Shown here one piece after another: positions 46,451 through 57,949 of a stretch of 64,000 nucleotides of DNA (the stretch's first letter is position 1; each line of letters opens with the position of its first letter). The notes under the pieces are model-generated. The model saw nothing but the letters and a program-made list of their open reading frames with translations, had not been told where the DNA came from and did not search any database. Position numbers and translations under genes: made by a program. This stretch comes from Ligula intestinalis (Eukaryota; Platyhelminthes; Cestoda; Diphyllobothriidea; Diphyllobothriidae): assembly GCA_036362985.1 (NCBI GenBank), contig JAYGXS010000008.1, positions 21,991,398 to 22,055,397 on the forward strand. Direction: 5' to 3'.

Positions 46451-46840
46451 CATAGTCCACAGTTGCCAATCGTTGCCATCTTAGGTTATCATTGATTTTC
46501 CTGCTCATTTGAAATTTTGATTACTTTTTGATATGTTTTGTATGTCTGATGACGCCCTGGGAAACCAGTCACGAAATTTTGCGCCCTCCTTTTTTTTCAT
46601 TTACTATCTTACGATGTCCGTATTCCAATACATATGTATGATTTTCGAGCAGATTTTCTTGCGCAATGCCCGACGATGGGAACTCCGTGCTATTCGTGAA
46701 AGTCTCACCTTAAAAAAATTATTACTTTACGGTGATGTTGAAGCAGCAGGAATCTATCAAAGTCTTTAAAGGTTAAATCTGATATAACGTCACCATAGGG
46801 CTTTCGAACAAGTATCTGGTATGGACATGAAGTGCTCGAA
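46450..46840. other. No gene recognised between PLE copies
   Basis: Probable 3' flank of one PLE and 5' flank of the next. CTGATGACGCCCTGGGAAAC at 46540 has a CTGATGA and a GAAA-like box but no stem between them. Confidence 0.35.
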
Positions 46841-47235
46841 GCATTCATAAAAGGCGCGCACTACAGAGTTCGTAAATTCACAGGGCAGAAAACAGCAAAA
46901 CGATCAATTTTGTCAGGACCGATTACTTTCACAAGTTTTTTGAGAGTCAACATGAGACCATCACGCATGTCTGTGAATTAAAATGCCTAAAACAGCGAAA
47001 CCCCTGAGAACAAAAGTGGATGAGGATTTCTCATAAAAGTTTCGATGAGTTTATATCCCGAAACAGAGCTGTCAAACTATCCTCCAAAGTCCTAACGACA
47101 ACCAAACAAACGGTGGTGAGCAATGGTAATATGCACAATCCCACGGGTTCCAATTGCCTCGACTTCCTTGCCAGCTGCGAATGAATAATGACGTCAAAGA
47201 ATCTAACAGCAGAGGAGCTTTGAAGCATTTTTTCC
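46840..47235 (+). pseudogene. Penelope-like element N-terminal remnant, second plus-strand copy
   Basis: DNA aligns with 45090-45445: CGTAAATTCACAGGGCAGAA, GTCAACATGAGACCATCACG, ACGACAACCAAACAAACGGTGG, TGACGTCAAAGAATCTAACAG. The frame is more broken than in the first copy. Confidence 0.6.
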
Positions 47236-47339
47236 CAAGTGCAAATTTAGAGATTGCGTATACAGCTAAATTTGCTAGAACTATGAATTTCAAAAGTGTT
47301 CGTCAGCTGTATCCTCTCGCTGCATAAAGTGCGTAGCCA

Positions 47340-48078
47340 ATGAGATGGTAAGTCAATTAGTAGATTGTGCTTTTTATTTAATGGCCAAGTTTACAGAAAA
47401 GTTGACGGAGTGGCAATGGCCTGTCCTCTTGGTCCTACCTTTGCCGAGATATTTTTCGGTTATCTTAAAGAAAAAAGTATTATCAACGTTGAAAAGGACA
47501 GCGCGACAAAAAAAGCTTTTGTAGGCCCACTCATATACCCCTTGTTCCAGCATTTTGCCCTGCAGAAACGGTTGTTATTGGGTTTTGAGGGGTGGAGAAA
47601 CAAGATAGGCAGAGGAGGACATTTCTAGAAGTGTAACGTGAAAAATGTAGTGCGAGTTTCTTCCCGCGGCCGCTGGGTGTAATTTGTCCCGCATGTGCGC
47701 GGTGCTTCGCGTGGTGTATTATACTAATCTAACTCTGGAACGGTAAGTTGAAGTAGACAACCTCCTATCCACCATTTTTATTTTTTGGGAAGTTCAAGAA
47801 GCCTGCAATTTGATAATCGGATGCAACCGCAATAAGATAAATGATAATACAGATTAGGAAAATCTACAGATAAAAATCAACAAAACTTCGAACTTCAGTA
47901 AGATCAAAATGCATTTATCATTTATTAAAGTATATTCTTCTGCCTGTCCTAATTCCCCACCCATAAAACCCTATAACCACCGTTTTTGTAGTAAAACATG
48001 CAGGAAGTAGGGAATAATGAGTAGGCCTACGTAAGCTACTGTTGCCTAACACTATACAGAAGATAGGTAGATGATGTC
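47340..48078 (+). pseudogene. Penelope-like element RT palm remnant split by a MITE
   Basis: Before the insertion the frame reads LFNGQVYRKVDGVAMACPLG and PTFAEIFFGYLKEKS (motif B, normally GxxMGSPLGP). After the insertion (from 48049) it resumes as TLYRR-stop-VDDVFA, motif C. The intact relative at 49240-49317 shows these two parts are normally adjacent. The Tyr of YVDD is a TAG stop (48064-48066), while both Asp codons remain. Immediately after motif C the sequence changes to another PLE 5' flank. Confidence 0.75.
47505..48046 (+). mobile_element. MITE-like family 1 nested inside a PLE reverse transcriptase
   Basis: The 542-bp insertion starts GACAAAAAAAGCTTTTGTAG and ends CCTACGTAAGCTACTGTTGCC (last 20 bases GTTGCC-terminated), the family TIR. 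TIRs of about 110 bp include AACGGTTGTTATTGGG / CCCTATAACCACCGTT and AAGATAGGCAG / CTGCCTGTCCTA. It separates RT motif B from motif C. A target duplication is not evident. Confidence 0.75.
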
Positions 48079-48249
48079 TTTGCGTGAAAATAGTAGTTAA
48101 TGCAAAATTTTATTTATCCATAAAATTTTATGATTGTTCGTCAGTTGCATCCACGCAGTGCGTTAAAGGTTAACGAATGAGAAAAAAATACGAAATTGAA
48201 TTTGTACAGAAAGTTTAGTTGATTTGTAATAAGCCTACCGCGGAGATCT

Positions 48250-49950
48250 TCCCTTCAAACCCGGATGAATTGATCTTGAATCTTTCTGACGTCCAACTCA
48301 ATAAGTTGCAAACAGAGGTTCTTTTATTGTGACTTGATTTTGTTTGCCGAACAAACGAATAAATCCTGTAGACGTTGAAACTAAATTCGAAGATTTATAC
48401 TCTCAACTTTCCGGCCTAAAACCTAGATCCATGAATGATCAAAGATGGTTGAAAGCAAAATTTGTGGACATTGCCTATCAGTACAGGAGAGCTCCAATAA
48501 TACAACATTCTTCTATAATCAAACACCATACAAATGCTCTATCCGAGTTGAAATGCCACAAAGAAATAGTTATTTCTAAACCGGATAAAGGGCATGGAGA
48601 ATTTATTCTCAATCGCAAGGTCTATGCCAATAAAATGAAAGCCATCTTAAATGATTCTAGGCAATTTCGTCTAGAATCGAAAGACAAAGATGAAACAAAG
48701 GCACTGGAAGATTCAGCTTGGAAGACTTAAAAGATTCTGTTGGATAATGATCTCATTGATACTAAAACTGCTTCTTCGCCAAAACCCAGAGGTTCCCACA
48801 TCCCACGACTCTATGGATTACTAAAAACCCATAAAAACGGTATTCCTTTACGACCCATTCTTCAATGTCTAAATCACCCTTTCATAAACTAGCGCATTGG
48901 CTAGTAAAGGAATAAGAGCCAATGTACCAAAGTTTTTCCAAATTTGCATTAAAAGACAGCTTCCAGTTAATCGACGAAATCAGGCAGCTTTATATACATG
49001 ACAAATGTATGATATCCCTGGACGTTGAGTCCTTGTTTACTAAGGTGCCTTTAGATGAAACTATAGACATAATTTGTGCTAATTCATCTGACACACGCCT
49101 GTCCCCGCAATTACTACGGAACTTACTACAACTGTGTACTACAAATGACCAATTTCTGTTTAATGGCCAATTTTATCGATAAATTGACGGATTCGCAATG
49201 GGAAGTCCACTTGGACCAACCATTGCAGACATATTTATGGGCTACCTGGAAGAAAAGATATTCGCAAAATTGAACCACACAACACTCTACAGACGATATG
49301 TCAACGATGTTTTTACGATTGTGGAGAACCTGAAAGAAGCTGAGGAATTATTGTCCACAATGAACAAGCTGCATCTGACGATTAAATTTACTGTGGAATC
49401 AGGACGAGATAACCAACTTTCCTTCCTCGACGTCCACTTGTACACACAGACTGATGGCTCCATTTCACGGAGGATCTTCCACAAGAATACCTGAAAAGGT
49501 CAGTACTTACATTATCTAAGTTTTAATCCCATTCCATGGAAGCGTATCTTGCTATGTAACACTTTCCAGCTGACTATAAAATCTGTTCTGAGGATATTTT
49601 GGACGTATAATTAGGCTTTCTAAAAGATACTTGAATGAAGCGTGGACATCCGCCTCAGTTTATAAACAGATATAGCAAACCCTTGCGACCGAAAATGAGC
49701 GAACATTTAGCTCCTAAAAAGCCATTATTTGTATCCTTGCCCTTTAAGGGTGATAACATCTTAAAAATTATGAAGATGCGCCTGCTTAAGGCCATAGAAA
49801 GAACCTATTACGCCGCTGAGATCATATTTGGTTCTCCAACTAAGTCTCTGCCAATTCCTTGTGCTAAGAGTGCCTTAGTGACTATGACCTATAACCTTTC
49901 TGTACAAATTCAATTGCATATTTTTTTCTCATTCGTTAACTTTTAACGCA
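48250..49950 (+). pseudogene. Penelope-like element reverse transcriptase, most complete copy
   Basis: Motifs in order: LSDVQLNKLQTEVLLL (48285), RINPVDVETKFEDLYSQL (48353), VISKPDKGHGEFILNR (finger motif, 48570), PRLYGLLKTHKNGIPLRPI (48805), SLDVESLFTKVPLDETI (motif A, 49015), MGSPLGPTIADIFMGYLEE (motif B, 49198), YRRYVNDVF (motif C, 49288), LSFLDVHLY (49420) and the thumb segment SLPFKGDNILKIM (49730) ending before the endonuclease. A stop after 48327, a TAA at 48728, a frameshift near 48890, a TAA at 49180 and a stop after HKNT (49494) break it. Motif C has Asn (AAC, 49303-49305) in place of the first catalytic Asp. The protein would copy its own RNA at a nicked chromosomal site; this copy cannot. 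Confidence 0.8.
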
Positions 49951-50039
49951 CTGAGTGGATGTTACTCATGAGCATTCATGAAATTGTATGGATCCATTAA
50001 ATTCTGCATTATTTACTATATTCAAGTTCTCGCCGGGAA

Positions 50040-50785
50040 AATTATGCTTAAGATGTCTTTGCGATTATTGAAAAAATAAAGAAGCCCATGAACTACTGTT
50101 TACAATGAACAGTTTGCATCCGAAATTAAAATTTACGATGGAAGTAGAACGCGAGAACCAGCTTTTTTCCTAGACGTTCATGTCTATGCAGGAAGATGGT
50201 TCCATAGTGTGAAGAGTTTTCCATGAGAATACATGGAAAGAGCAGTATTTGCATTATCTAAGTGTTCTTCCCATACAATGGAACAGTAACCTAGGTTGCA
50301 CTCTCTTCCAGAGGCCGAGCAAAATCTTCTCAATGGATACCCTCTATGGAAAAATAGCCAGCCTCCAGGAAACGCTACTCAAGCGTGGATATCCAGCTCA
50401 TTTTATTGACAATTAAAGCAAACCCGTATAGCAAAAGGTTACGGAACATCCAGTTCCAAAAAGACTGTTTCATATCCTTGCCTTTTAAGGGTGACAATAC
50501 CTTATACACAACCAAGAGACGCTTACGAAACACCATTGGAAGTACCTTATTTGCTGTTTTGCTTATATTTCGCAACTTGACAATAACCCATCCGATTCCA
50601 TTTCCGAAGGATGCCTCGCCATTGTACGCCACTTCAACTTGTGTTTACGAATTTACATGCACTTGCCGATGCAAGTACCAAAGGCAAACACAACGGCAAT
50701 TGGCAGCCGATTTGGCGATTTGGCTATTAAAACAGGAGAATAGGACTCCACAAAATGGGTTTTATGTGCAAGCAGGGCTTAGGTA
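50040..50785 (+). pseudogene. Penelope-like element RT C-terminus plus start of endonuclease
   Basis: It opens within motif C as YA-stop-DVFAIIEKIKK (50043-50085), continues with LHPKLKFTMEVEREN in the next frame, and has SLPFKGDNTLYTTKRRLRNT (50475) as thumb. STCVYEFTCTCRCKY (50634-50678) is the Cys-rich entry to the PLE endonuclease (S.CVY.F.C.CG..YIGRT), but the YIG is replaced by YQR. Stop and frame changes are scattered. It lies directly after the previous RT copy and begins almost where that copy ends, so the two look like a head-to-tail pair, the second 5'-truncated. Confidence 0.7.
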
Positions 50786-52387
50786 AATTATAGGAGGAAT
50801 ATGGCACAATACCAGGCCATGTCTTCATCCTCCTCTTACACAGCTGTCATACTCACGTTTTCCCTAGCTTAGTCGGAGCAAAGTTCACTCCAGCGATTTT
50901 TTGCAAACCGTATGCTGATATGTTGTTGCGCACTCATAACAAATACCGCACATGACAGATGCACTGACACACCTAGGAGCAGTTTCCCGCCACGTCAGCT
51001 ACACGCATCCTTTACTGCCTCCAGTCTTTTTGATTTTATCTTGACACTAGGCCCAGGTAGGAGAGGGGAAAAGAATGCGGTAGATGCTGCGCACGTCTGC
51101 GCATGTCTTGCGAGCTAGGTACCTTTTCCTGAATGGCTAGCGGGCGCCCCCAGATCCTGTAAACCGCGTGCAAAGGTCAAGACCAGACACAAGTGAACTG
51201 GCTTGTTTACTGTAAGCAGTTTCTTTCTGCAGAGCCCTTTGTCAGCTCCTTTTGTTACAGTACACTGTCCTACCTACTTGGTTTTAGGGCCTTTTACCTT
51301 GAGGAACCTTCTGTAGTTTACTATCATTCCTTTCGACACACTCTCAGGCAGGACTGGACGCAATCAGCACTAGGTCCAGCTTTGCCAGTGACCACTGCTG
51401 CCTGGGACAGAAACTAGATTGTCGGTGCACAATAAGGCCCTCATTCTGGTGATTTCTGTCTTTTAAAGCAATCTGAGATTCGGCCTGATGATCTAAGTAC
51501 TCTAAGCACGAGCACTTCTTGGACGCTACAGTTCTTCGTTATAAGAGTATATATACACTCGCTGCACTTGCAGGAAAAGTGAAGACTAGGCAATATAATG
51601 CGCTCCAAAAGAGGGAGGAGGGAGAATTAAGGTGAATAACACTGAAAAGTAAAGACTTTTTGCGAACCAAAAGGAACCAAAACAGATAACTTGACATTTC
51701 CGGTAGTTAGGCCTTTGAGAATAAAGCAGAGGATGGTCGGATGCTGATTGGCATGGCTAACTGTTGACCACTAGGAGGCCAGAAAAAACTAATTCCGTTC
51801 CTCTTCTTCAACTAAATATGGCCATTGCCTATTTATAAGGTTATATGCACTGTCCAAATAAATATCAACCTAAAAAGCCGAATGACGGTACAATGTTTGC
51901 GCGTGATGATGGGGGGAAGAGAAGGGGGAGGCAGTTATCGAGGCAAGGTGGTTCAGGTAACAGTAAAAGCCTTTCAGGTGTGATTAAAGGGGGAGGACAA
52001 AGGGCAGGGCAGCAGTCAGTCATGTGGGGAATTAAGGGGCTTACGCCCTTTATCAATCGTTACCATAGCAATGCGATATTCAAGTTGCTAATGGAACTAT
52101 TCTTCATATTTCAACGACATCCGCAGGAGACGCCCGGTCATCACCCGAAGTACGACCGTATGGCCAGAGTCCAGCAGGTGCTTTCTGATTGAACACTTGG
52201 GTATCTTATTTTCCGCTTAGCATGCTTTCACTGTTACCAGGACTGCCTTGCTTAGATAAATGCTTCCCCGTTTTTTCCTCCTCACAATGCGCACAGAAAA
52301 TTAACAGTTCGTGCTGTATTAACCTATCACGTCTCAGCCTTATATGTCCATACTCAATTGGACAGTCTGTTTTATGCGGCTCTTATG
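50785..52387. other. No gene recognised; contains dispersed repeat family D
   Basis: 50940-51120 resembles 60170-60300 (CAGTC..TTTTGA, ATCTTGACACTAGGCCCAGG, GGTAGATGC). The rest, including frames at 51193-51417 and 51845-52192, has no recognisable domain or conserved partner. Confidence 0.35.
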
Positions 52388-52534
52388 ACAGGCAAAAACG
52401 GTGGAGGCTGGAAGGGCCGTTTCTGGATTATAAGCCGTCATCAGCTAGTCATACATGGTGCCTCACCCAAGCCTCAAACCCACAACCGTTTAATCAGAAT
52501 CTAACGTCCTAACCAATGAGCCTCATGCTCGTCG
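52388..52534 (-). mobile_element. tRNA-derived SINE with hammerhead-like core
   Basis: On the minus strand: ATGAGGCTCATTGGTTAGGA (box A-like), GTGGGTTTGAGGC (box B-like), then GACTAGCTGATGACGGC with CTGATGA (52438-52444), the CGGCTTATAATCC hairpin and GAAA (52420-52423), followed by CGGCCCTTCCAGCC. An upstream GGGTGAGGC segment can pair with downstream GCCTCCACC (4+4 bp around a bulge). This is among the best preserved copies. Confidence 0.7.
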
Positions 52535-53130
52535 TCTAGCCGGTCGCTGATGAACGTTCACCGACCGCTAACGGAACTCGTTTGAAACGATCTGTTCTGG
52601 GCCCCACCAGAGGCCTATACTAACAGCTGCTACGGCTGTCAGGGCCTCTGTCGCGGCCCAAGACAGAGCGGGAATAGTGAGTTTCGTAAAGGGTTGGTGA
52701 AGGTTCATCAGCGAGTTTCTTTTATCTAATTAATAGGCAACGGCCGTATGCAATTGAATAAGAGGTCACGAAATTGCATGACGTCATTAAATCCTGCAAA
52801 CCTCGTTGCCTCTGCCTTGTTTAAATTTCTTCCGGCAAAACAATGCTTCAGTAATCAATTTCAACCCCGTCTGCCATACATTATACGACCGACTAAGATG
52901 GCTTTTGGGTACTAGCTCCACACGAATTGCGCTTGTGAGCGCTTGTCGTGACTAGCTCAAGTGGAAATGCATTTGGGACCACCTGCTGCTTTCGGCTTCT
53001 GGAACAGCCCATCACAGACTGACTCACACAGGACTTCATGTGACGACTGCCGAGCAGACCTCACTTCAGACGCCGTTCACTGGCTTGCGGTTTTGTGGAC
53101 GTCTGACAGTCAATACCCTACTGCCTATTT
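52535..53130. other. No gene recognised
   Basis: The AAGACAGAGCGGGAATAGTGAG segment at 52667 recurs at 30521, followed by GGTGAAGGTTCATCAGCGAG also at 28708. The rest is unassigned. Confidence 0.35.
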
Positions 53131-53290
53131 ACCCATTCATTCATTACAGAATATATTATTCCTATCACTGTGGCCTTCCCAAGACTCCCAAAAACGACCG
53201 AGTCTGGAACATCGCAGCCGCAGTTACACTAAAAAACACCGCTGGACTATCCTAGAATATGCCTATATACTAAGACACGAATTTTAATAA
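53130..53290 (-). repeat. Dispersed repeat family B, decayed copy
   Basis: TTACAGAATATATTATTCC, TGGCCTTCCCAAGACTC and AAAAACACCGCTGGACTA.CCTAGAATA are shared with 53705-53890; both resemble the reverse of family B copies. Confidence 0.4.
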
Positions 53291-53554
53291 CAGGTTTCAT
53301 CCTTGTAGGTAACTTCTTTTTCAGTCACGTGGGTAGGGCCGGCGCAGCAAAAACTCTGACGACAGCGAGCATAAATGTCATGCAATTATCAGGCACGCAT
53401 CCGACGCTGACAGGACAATTGTGGCAGTCAGTGAGTCGAACGCGAAGTGTCAAGCCAGTACCGCATCAATTAACACCCAAGCGATGGCTACAGAAGTGAA
53501 TACTTATCGCACGCAAGCGGATGACCGCTATGAACTATAAATACCGCGCAACCT

Positions 53555-53700
53555 TTGCATGTTTCAGCCCTATCTTCGCATGCCTATAACAACGCTACCA
53601 TCAGCTAGGATTAAGGATGCCCGACGGAATCCAAAACGTCAAGCCAATAAAACCCTTGTTCCAGTTATCGCATTCTCTTCTTCTGATCCTACTGCCTATT
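53555..53700 (+). ncRNA. Decayed PLE terminal region with hammerhead-like remnant
   Basis: GCATGTTTCAGCCCTATCTTCG, GCATGCCTATAAC and CAATAAAACCCTTGTTCCAG align with the reverse complement of 19985-20115 in tandem copy B. At 53605-53650 AAGGATGCCCGACGG, AATCC and AAAACGTC stand for stem II and the GAAAC box; both boxes are mutated, so no activity is expected. Confidence 0.45.
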
Positions 53701-55290
53701 CTCCAATTTATTCTGTACAGAATATACTCTTCCTACCACTCTGGGCTTCCCAAGACTCGTAGCCGTTAGGGTTTAGCTCACTTAACCTCCTGATATTGAT
53801 AGAGTTGCAGCTACACAAAAAACACCACTTGACTACCCTAGAATACACCTGTATGCTTAGACACTAATTTAAGCAACAGGTTAAATCCTTGTAGCTAACA
53901 TTTTTCTGTTCATTTGTCTGGCATAAATAACTCCAGAGGTTTCATTCTACAGAGTTCCAAGGTATGCATGACAGGCGTGTTCCAGTGAACAATTCTACCC
54001 GCGGATTGATATTGTTTACACCAACTTGACAGTCACGGAAAAAAGTTCACTAGCCTTAGGTGAAGCCAGTGATGTTGTGATTTATTATTCATCCTTTTTA
54101 TTACTTTTAAATTTGTAGACAAAACCCCCGGGGAAGGTCATGTCAACGGTCGTGCAGTCAGTTTATGTTTACTTAGACGAGCCGCCACAGCATGGTCACG
54201 TTTGCGGTTGAATTGTGTGCAAGGGTAGTTGCTAAAAATGGCAAGCTGCTGCCCTGATGAGAACAGAATATTCGATTGTAAAGGCGCCAGACGGTTTTGC
54301 ATATCCTCCGCCAACGTGTAGGGATGCAATTTTTCCACAGTAGTCTCTACAATGTTCGTTTCCATCAAACGGAAATTGTGTGTTCCACGGCAGACTATGC
54401 CTAAAGCACTCTAGAGATATTTACAGGGAATTTCCACTAAAAGTTAATTTGTTCGTTAAAAGTCATCTTCGGCTCACCTGAATAAATTTGGAGATTCGCC
54501 GACGTCCACCTCTACCACCTCTGGCCTCTAGTCCTGTGATTACTTCGAGTTTGTAGTTTGTAGTTTATTATTTATTTAGTCCATTTAATTGCAGTTAAGT
54601 TAGACGCTGTCAAAGTTAGATAAAAATAGTTAAATGACTAGTATATACTCAACTAACTAAACTTAACTTAAGAGTACATCTGGTTTGCAATGTGCGTCCA
54701 CAGTAAACGTAGACATAGAAAAACTCGTCAGAATCTGTTGTGTTCCTAAACAAAACGCTAATGTCGGCTATACTGCTATTTTGCTGTTGTGTCAGCTAAA
54801 CGGGTCGCATGGTAAGTGCACTGGATGCACGCAGGGCCCAAATCAGGGCACAACAGGTGTTATTCCGGTTTGCACTTCCATAACATGCTGCCAATTGCCA
54901 GCGCGATTCACTGTGTCAAACGCTTTCGTTAGAGCCAAGACGGTGAGGTAGAGTTGGCACCTCTTCTGCAGCTGTTTAGCAGCAAATATCATGTGAAAGG
55001 TGCCACAATGACGACGAAGATCACACAGGCTTTCTTTTTTCCAGGTGTTCAGGTTCAGGAGAACCCGAGCGAAGATTTTTCTGGTGATATTGAGCAGTGG
55101 GAGCGGCGAGCGAGAGGGCAGGTTCCCCGCTAGTCTGCTTTAACTCCTGTTCTCGTTCGCGGTAGTTCGCTGCGTTGCTTCTGCTTACTTTAGCCGTCGT
55201 CCAGCCCATCCAGTTTGCCTAAATGTCTGCTTTGGCCTGCTTCAGCGTTTGCTGCGGCTTGTTGGAGCACGCGGTGCCTATCGTCAAACT
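53700..55290. other. No gene recognised
   Basis: A TTTAG-rich run (54545-54665) and a segment at 54785-54900 resembling 60045-60140 (GTGCACTGGATGCACG, AACAGGTGTTATTCC.GTTTGC, TCCATAACA) are the only matches. Minus-strand frames here carry no domain. Confidence 0.35.
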
Positions 55291-55298
55291 CGACGGGG

Positions 55299-55433
55299 GA
55301 ACTGGTGGTGGTGGTGGTGGTGGTGGTGATGGTGGTGGTGGTGGTGGTTGTGGCCGTGGTGGTGGTGGTTGTTGTGGCCGTGGTGGTGGTGGTAGTTGTA
55401 GTGGTGGTGGTGGTGGTGGTGGTGGTGGTGGAT
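55299..55433. repeat. (GGT)n microsatellite, 135 bp
   Basis: Long GGT/GTG run with TGTGGCC and AGTTGTA interruptions; it generates artificial poly-Gly, poly-Val and poly-His frames. Confidence 0.9.
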
Positions 55434-55439
55434 GGTTAG

Positions 55440-56060
55440 ACGTCCCGATGCGTGGCTAACTCTGGGCCTGCGCAAGTCCGTCTGTCCACTAGCGAGACTG
55501 AATCCCCGGCCGCTTGTTTGACCGATAGCATTTTGTGATTGGCTGCCCCAGTGACGTGCTATCCATAAGCTCAATAAATGCACTCATTAGTCATTTTACG
55601 CGGCGTGGGCGCCAACAGTGGCAGATGATAAAAACCGACGGCAAGCTGTCTCATTATTTTACGGTCAGATCTGGATTTCAGTTGTGCCACTGTTTTTGGC
55701 GTATCTTCGTTGAAGCGTACTTGACAGTCCTTCTGGTGGTAAGGTAGATCAATCAGGGCGCTTCATTCATCCACTCATAGATACAACACACAGTGTACAT
55801 CGTGGGAACGTTGAACGTGACTTGGAAATCATTCAAATCCTAGTCAAATTTGGCAGTTCTCCAACTGCCCTTGCCTTCAATGATACGCGGCATCTTGCGG
55901 CCCGTTAACTAGCACTTAGGATGGGTACATCATTAGTGGCAGTCTGGAGAGAACATGTTTGTTTAAGTGTGTTCTGAATGTATGCTTTTAAAATGTGCTG
56001 TGACTGTCGCGATGACCCACACACGCAGGTACCCGTTTGTACTTTCGTCTACATCGAGCT
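55440..56060 (+). repeat. Dispersed repeat family E, copy 1
   Basis: Matches 58320-59040: GATGCGTGGC.A.CTCTGG.CCTGCGC, CGTCTGTCC, GCTTGTTTGAC.GATAGCA, GGCGTGGGCGCCA, CCAACTGC.CTTGCCTT, TACGCGGCATCTT, AGTGTGTTCTGA. A shorter relative is at 63330-63560, and the GATTGGCT..CGTGA segment also occurs in the tandem units (about 1975-2040). Confidence 0.5.
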
Positions 56061-56744
56061 ATTGCGTTCTCCACACTACGACTTTAACATTTTTACCTGA
56101 AGCGGTCTAAATAGTGGTTGTACTCAGATCACTACAATCATCAGAGAAAATTCCCGATTGAAGTCAAAAGACAAGAAACCGTCAGAATGAGTGGTTTATT
56201 GTGCACAGAACTCTCTGTTGCCGTCTAAGGTGGCAGTGGCCACTGGCGAAGCCAGGGCTGGTCCTGACTGCGTCCAGCCAGACCTGAGAGAATGAAACAG
56301 CGGTGGCAGCTGCTAAAGTAGGCCGGTGAAGCGAATTCAAGTGATGTGGTATGGGTGTTTTGCTATCTGCCCGAGGGGATGTCTCCTAGAAAGGTCTTTG
56401 GTGCATCGGCCGAGTGGTTACGTATTCAAGTAGCTCTAGGAAGGCGTGTTTATGTAGACGTACGTGTGTGCATGAGTGTGTGCGCATGTGTGTATGTGGT
56501 TGAATAAGCTGAGGTCAACTATGGGGGCTGCCAGAACGCCGAAGGCAAGGGAAGGCTCCTGGTGCTGTTATCGGTTTGCCAGAAGCCGCTGCGAAGTCAA
56601 GCCTTGGGGGCGGTGACGCCAGTGCGCGAAAACATCGGAACAGCTGTTTGTGACGGCGCATAACTGTGGTGCAACTGGTCTTAGAGAACGAAGGGAGAAC
56701 AGGCATTGTGGTCGTCCGCCACATACCTCCACAGACAAATCTGC
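56060..56744. other. No gene recognised
   Basis: GCATCGGCCGAGTGGTTACG at 56403 looks like a solitary box A of a Ser/Leu-type tRNA but has no box B at tRNA distance. Nothing else is identifiable. Confidence 0.35.
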
Positions 56745-56835
56745 CCTTTATAGACTAGCTGATGGCGACCAACAAGCCGGAAATGGCCATTCCAGTCTCC
56801 CTTCTCCGTGCCAGTAAAATGTTTCTGCCTGTACT
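56745..56835 (+). mobile_element. SINE body fragment with near-intact hammerhead-like core
   Basis: GACTAGCTGATGGCGACC ... AAGCCGGAAATGGCCATT, then CCAGTCTCCCTTCTCCG. CTGATGG (56759-56765) has one change from CTGATGA; GAAA is at 56780-56783. No tRNA-like head is visible upstream. Confidence 0.6.
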
Positions 56836-57059
56836 AAACTAGCCATCTTACGGCTGCTGGCAAGGCTTGAGAGTGAGCCCAAAGAAACACAGTGACGAAT
56901 CAGCCAGGTGACGCGATCGGTGAGTACCCCTCTCCGATTGGTTAGAAATTTCCTCTGAAGTTGTTTACTTTAACAGGTCAGGTGAGTGAGCAGGCAGTTT
57001 GCATATGCTTTACAGTTGAAAAGTCACACACACATACACGATGACGACAGCTTCTCTGT

Positions 57060-57800
57060 CGATTTCAGCAATGGGCACCGCGTGCGCTAACAAGCCGTAG
57101 CAAATGCTGAAGCAATCTGGTCAAGCTGCACGAAGGCTACAGCAAGCATAAAACAATACAGCGAACTACCGCGAATTAAAGCAGACTCGCAGAGAATCTG
57201 TCCACTCGTTCGTTACTCCCACCTCCGTTTCCGGTGTAAAGACAAAGTCAGTAAGATTGGGGATGAGGGAGGAGGTAGGTGGCTGGCGCGATAGACACTC
57301 AGCACGCGCACATTTGACTCAGCCAACTCGCTAGGTAGGCTCCCGCGTGCGTGGGAGCACCATAAAAGCCACATTTAGAAGGAGCCATTGCAGCCTGACT
57401 CTTAGTCCCCTATCCCCTCACCTACGCACACACAAACACACGCGTACAAGGGGAGCAGAAACGAAGGTGGCTCGAGTTATCTCGTCAGTTGGCTAACCCT
57501 CCAAGCCACGGCTTTTAGCGTACCATGATCGATTCAAGTGCATTCAATTTTATTTTAGTGAGAAAAGCAGCGAGCTGAGGGTCAATTTCACTCTTTTCCC
57601 CACCATCTAGTGACCGCCTTGCTGCTCGGACACGCAAGGTGGAGCCCGAACTCCAGTGGGAGCGCGAACGCATATACCGATAGGGAATCAGAACCGAGCG
57701 AAGGTGCCAGCGCCTACTAGGCCACAGGGACCGTGGTTTGCCAAAATCTGGCATTTAATTTGCATACAGACGTTGAATCTCAGAAGGGTGAACACGCACA
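57060..57800 (+). repeat. Dispersed repeat family F with promoter-like block, copy 2
   Basis: Second copy of 34320-35060; CACCATAAAAGCCACATTTAG (57359) is the TATA-like segment. No LTR-like direct repeats border this copy. Confidence 0.5.
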
Positions 57801-57930
57801 TATGCAGACCCATTTCCCTTTCGTTCAGAAGATGTTTGCGGTGGCTTGAACTTCCCAACCCATAAGTCAGGAAGGCCGAAGGTAGCGAGGAAAATCGTTA
57901 CAGTGACCGGGGGAAACTATGAGTTCATAA

Positions 57931-57949
57931 GGCAGCAGCAGCAGCAGCA
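57931..57949. repeat. (AGC)n microsatellite
   Basis: GGCAGCAGCAGCAGCAGCA, short. Confidence 0.8.

Noticed and set aside
46540..46562. CTGATGACGCCCTGGGAAAC as a hammerhead
   Set aside because: There is no room for a stem II between the two boxes.
52549..52592. CTGATGA followed by GAAAC as another hammerhead
   Set aside because: The intervening 30 bases do not form a stem II joined to both boxes, and no second copy supports it.
55215..55583. Glycine-, valine- and histidine-rich open frames
   Set aside because: All three come from reading the GGT microsatellite in different frames and strands.
56403..56460. Possible tRNA gene from GGCCGAGTGGTTA
   Set aside because: No box B or T-arm at tRNA distance.
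57640..57675. TGGGAGCGCGAACGC as a retroviral-type primer-binding site after an LTR
   Set aside because: Its complement does not look like a tRNA 3' end with a T-loop, and the other family F copy does not conserve it.
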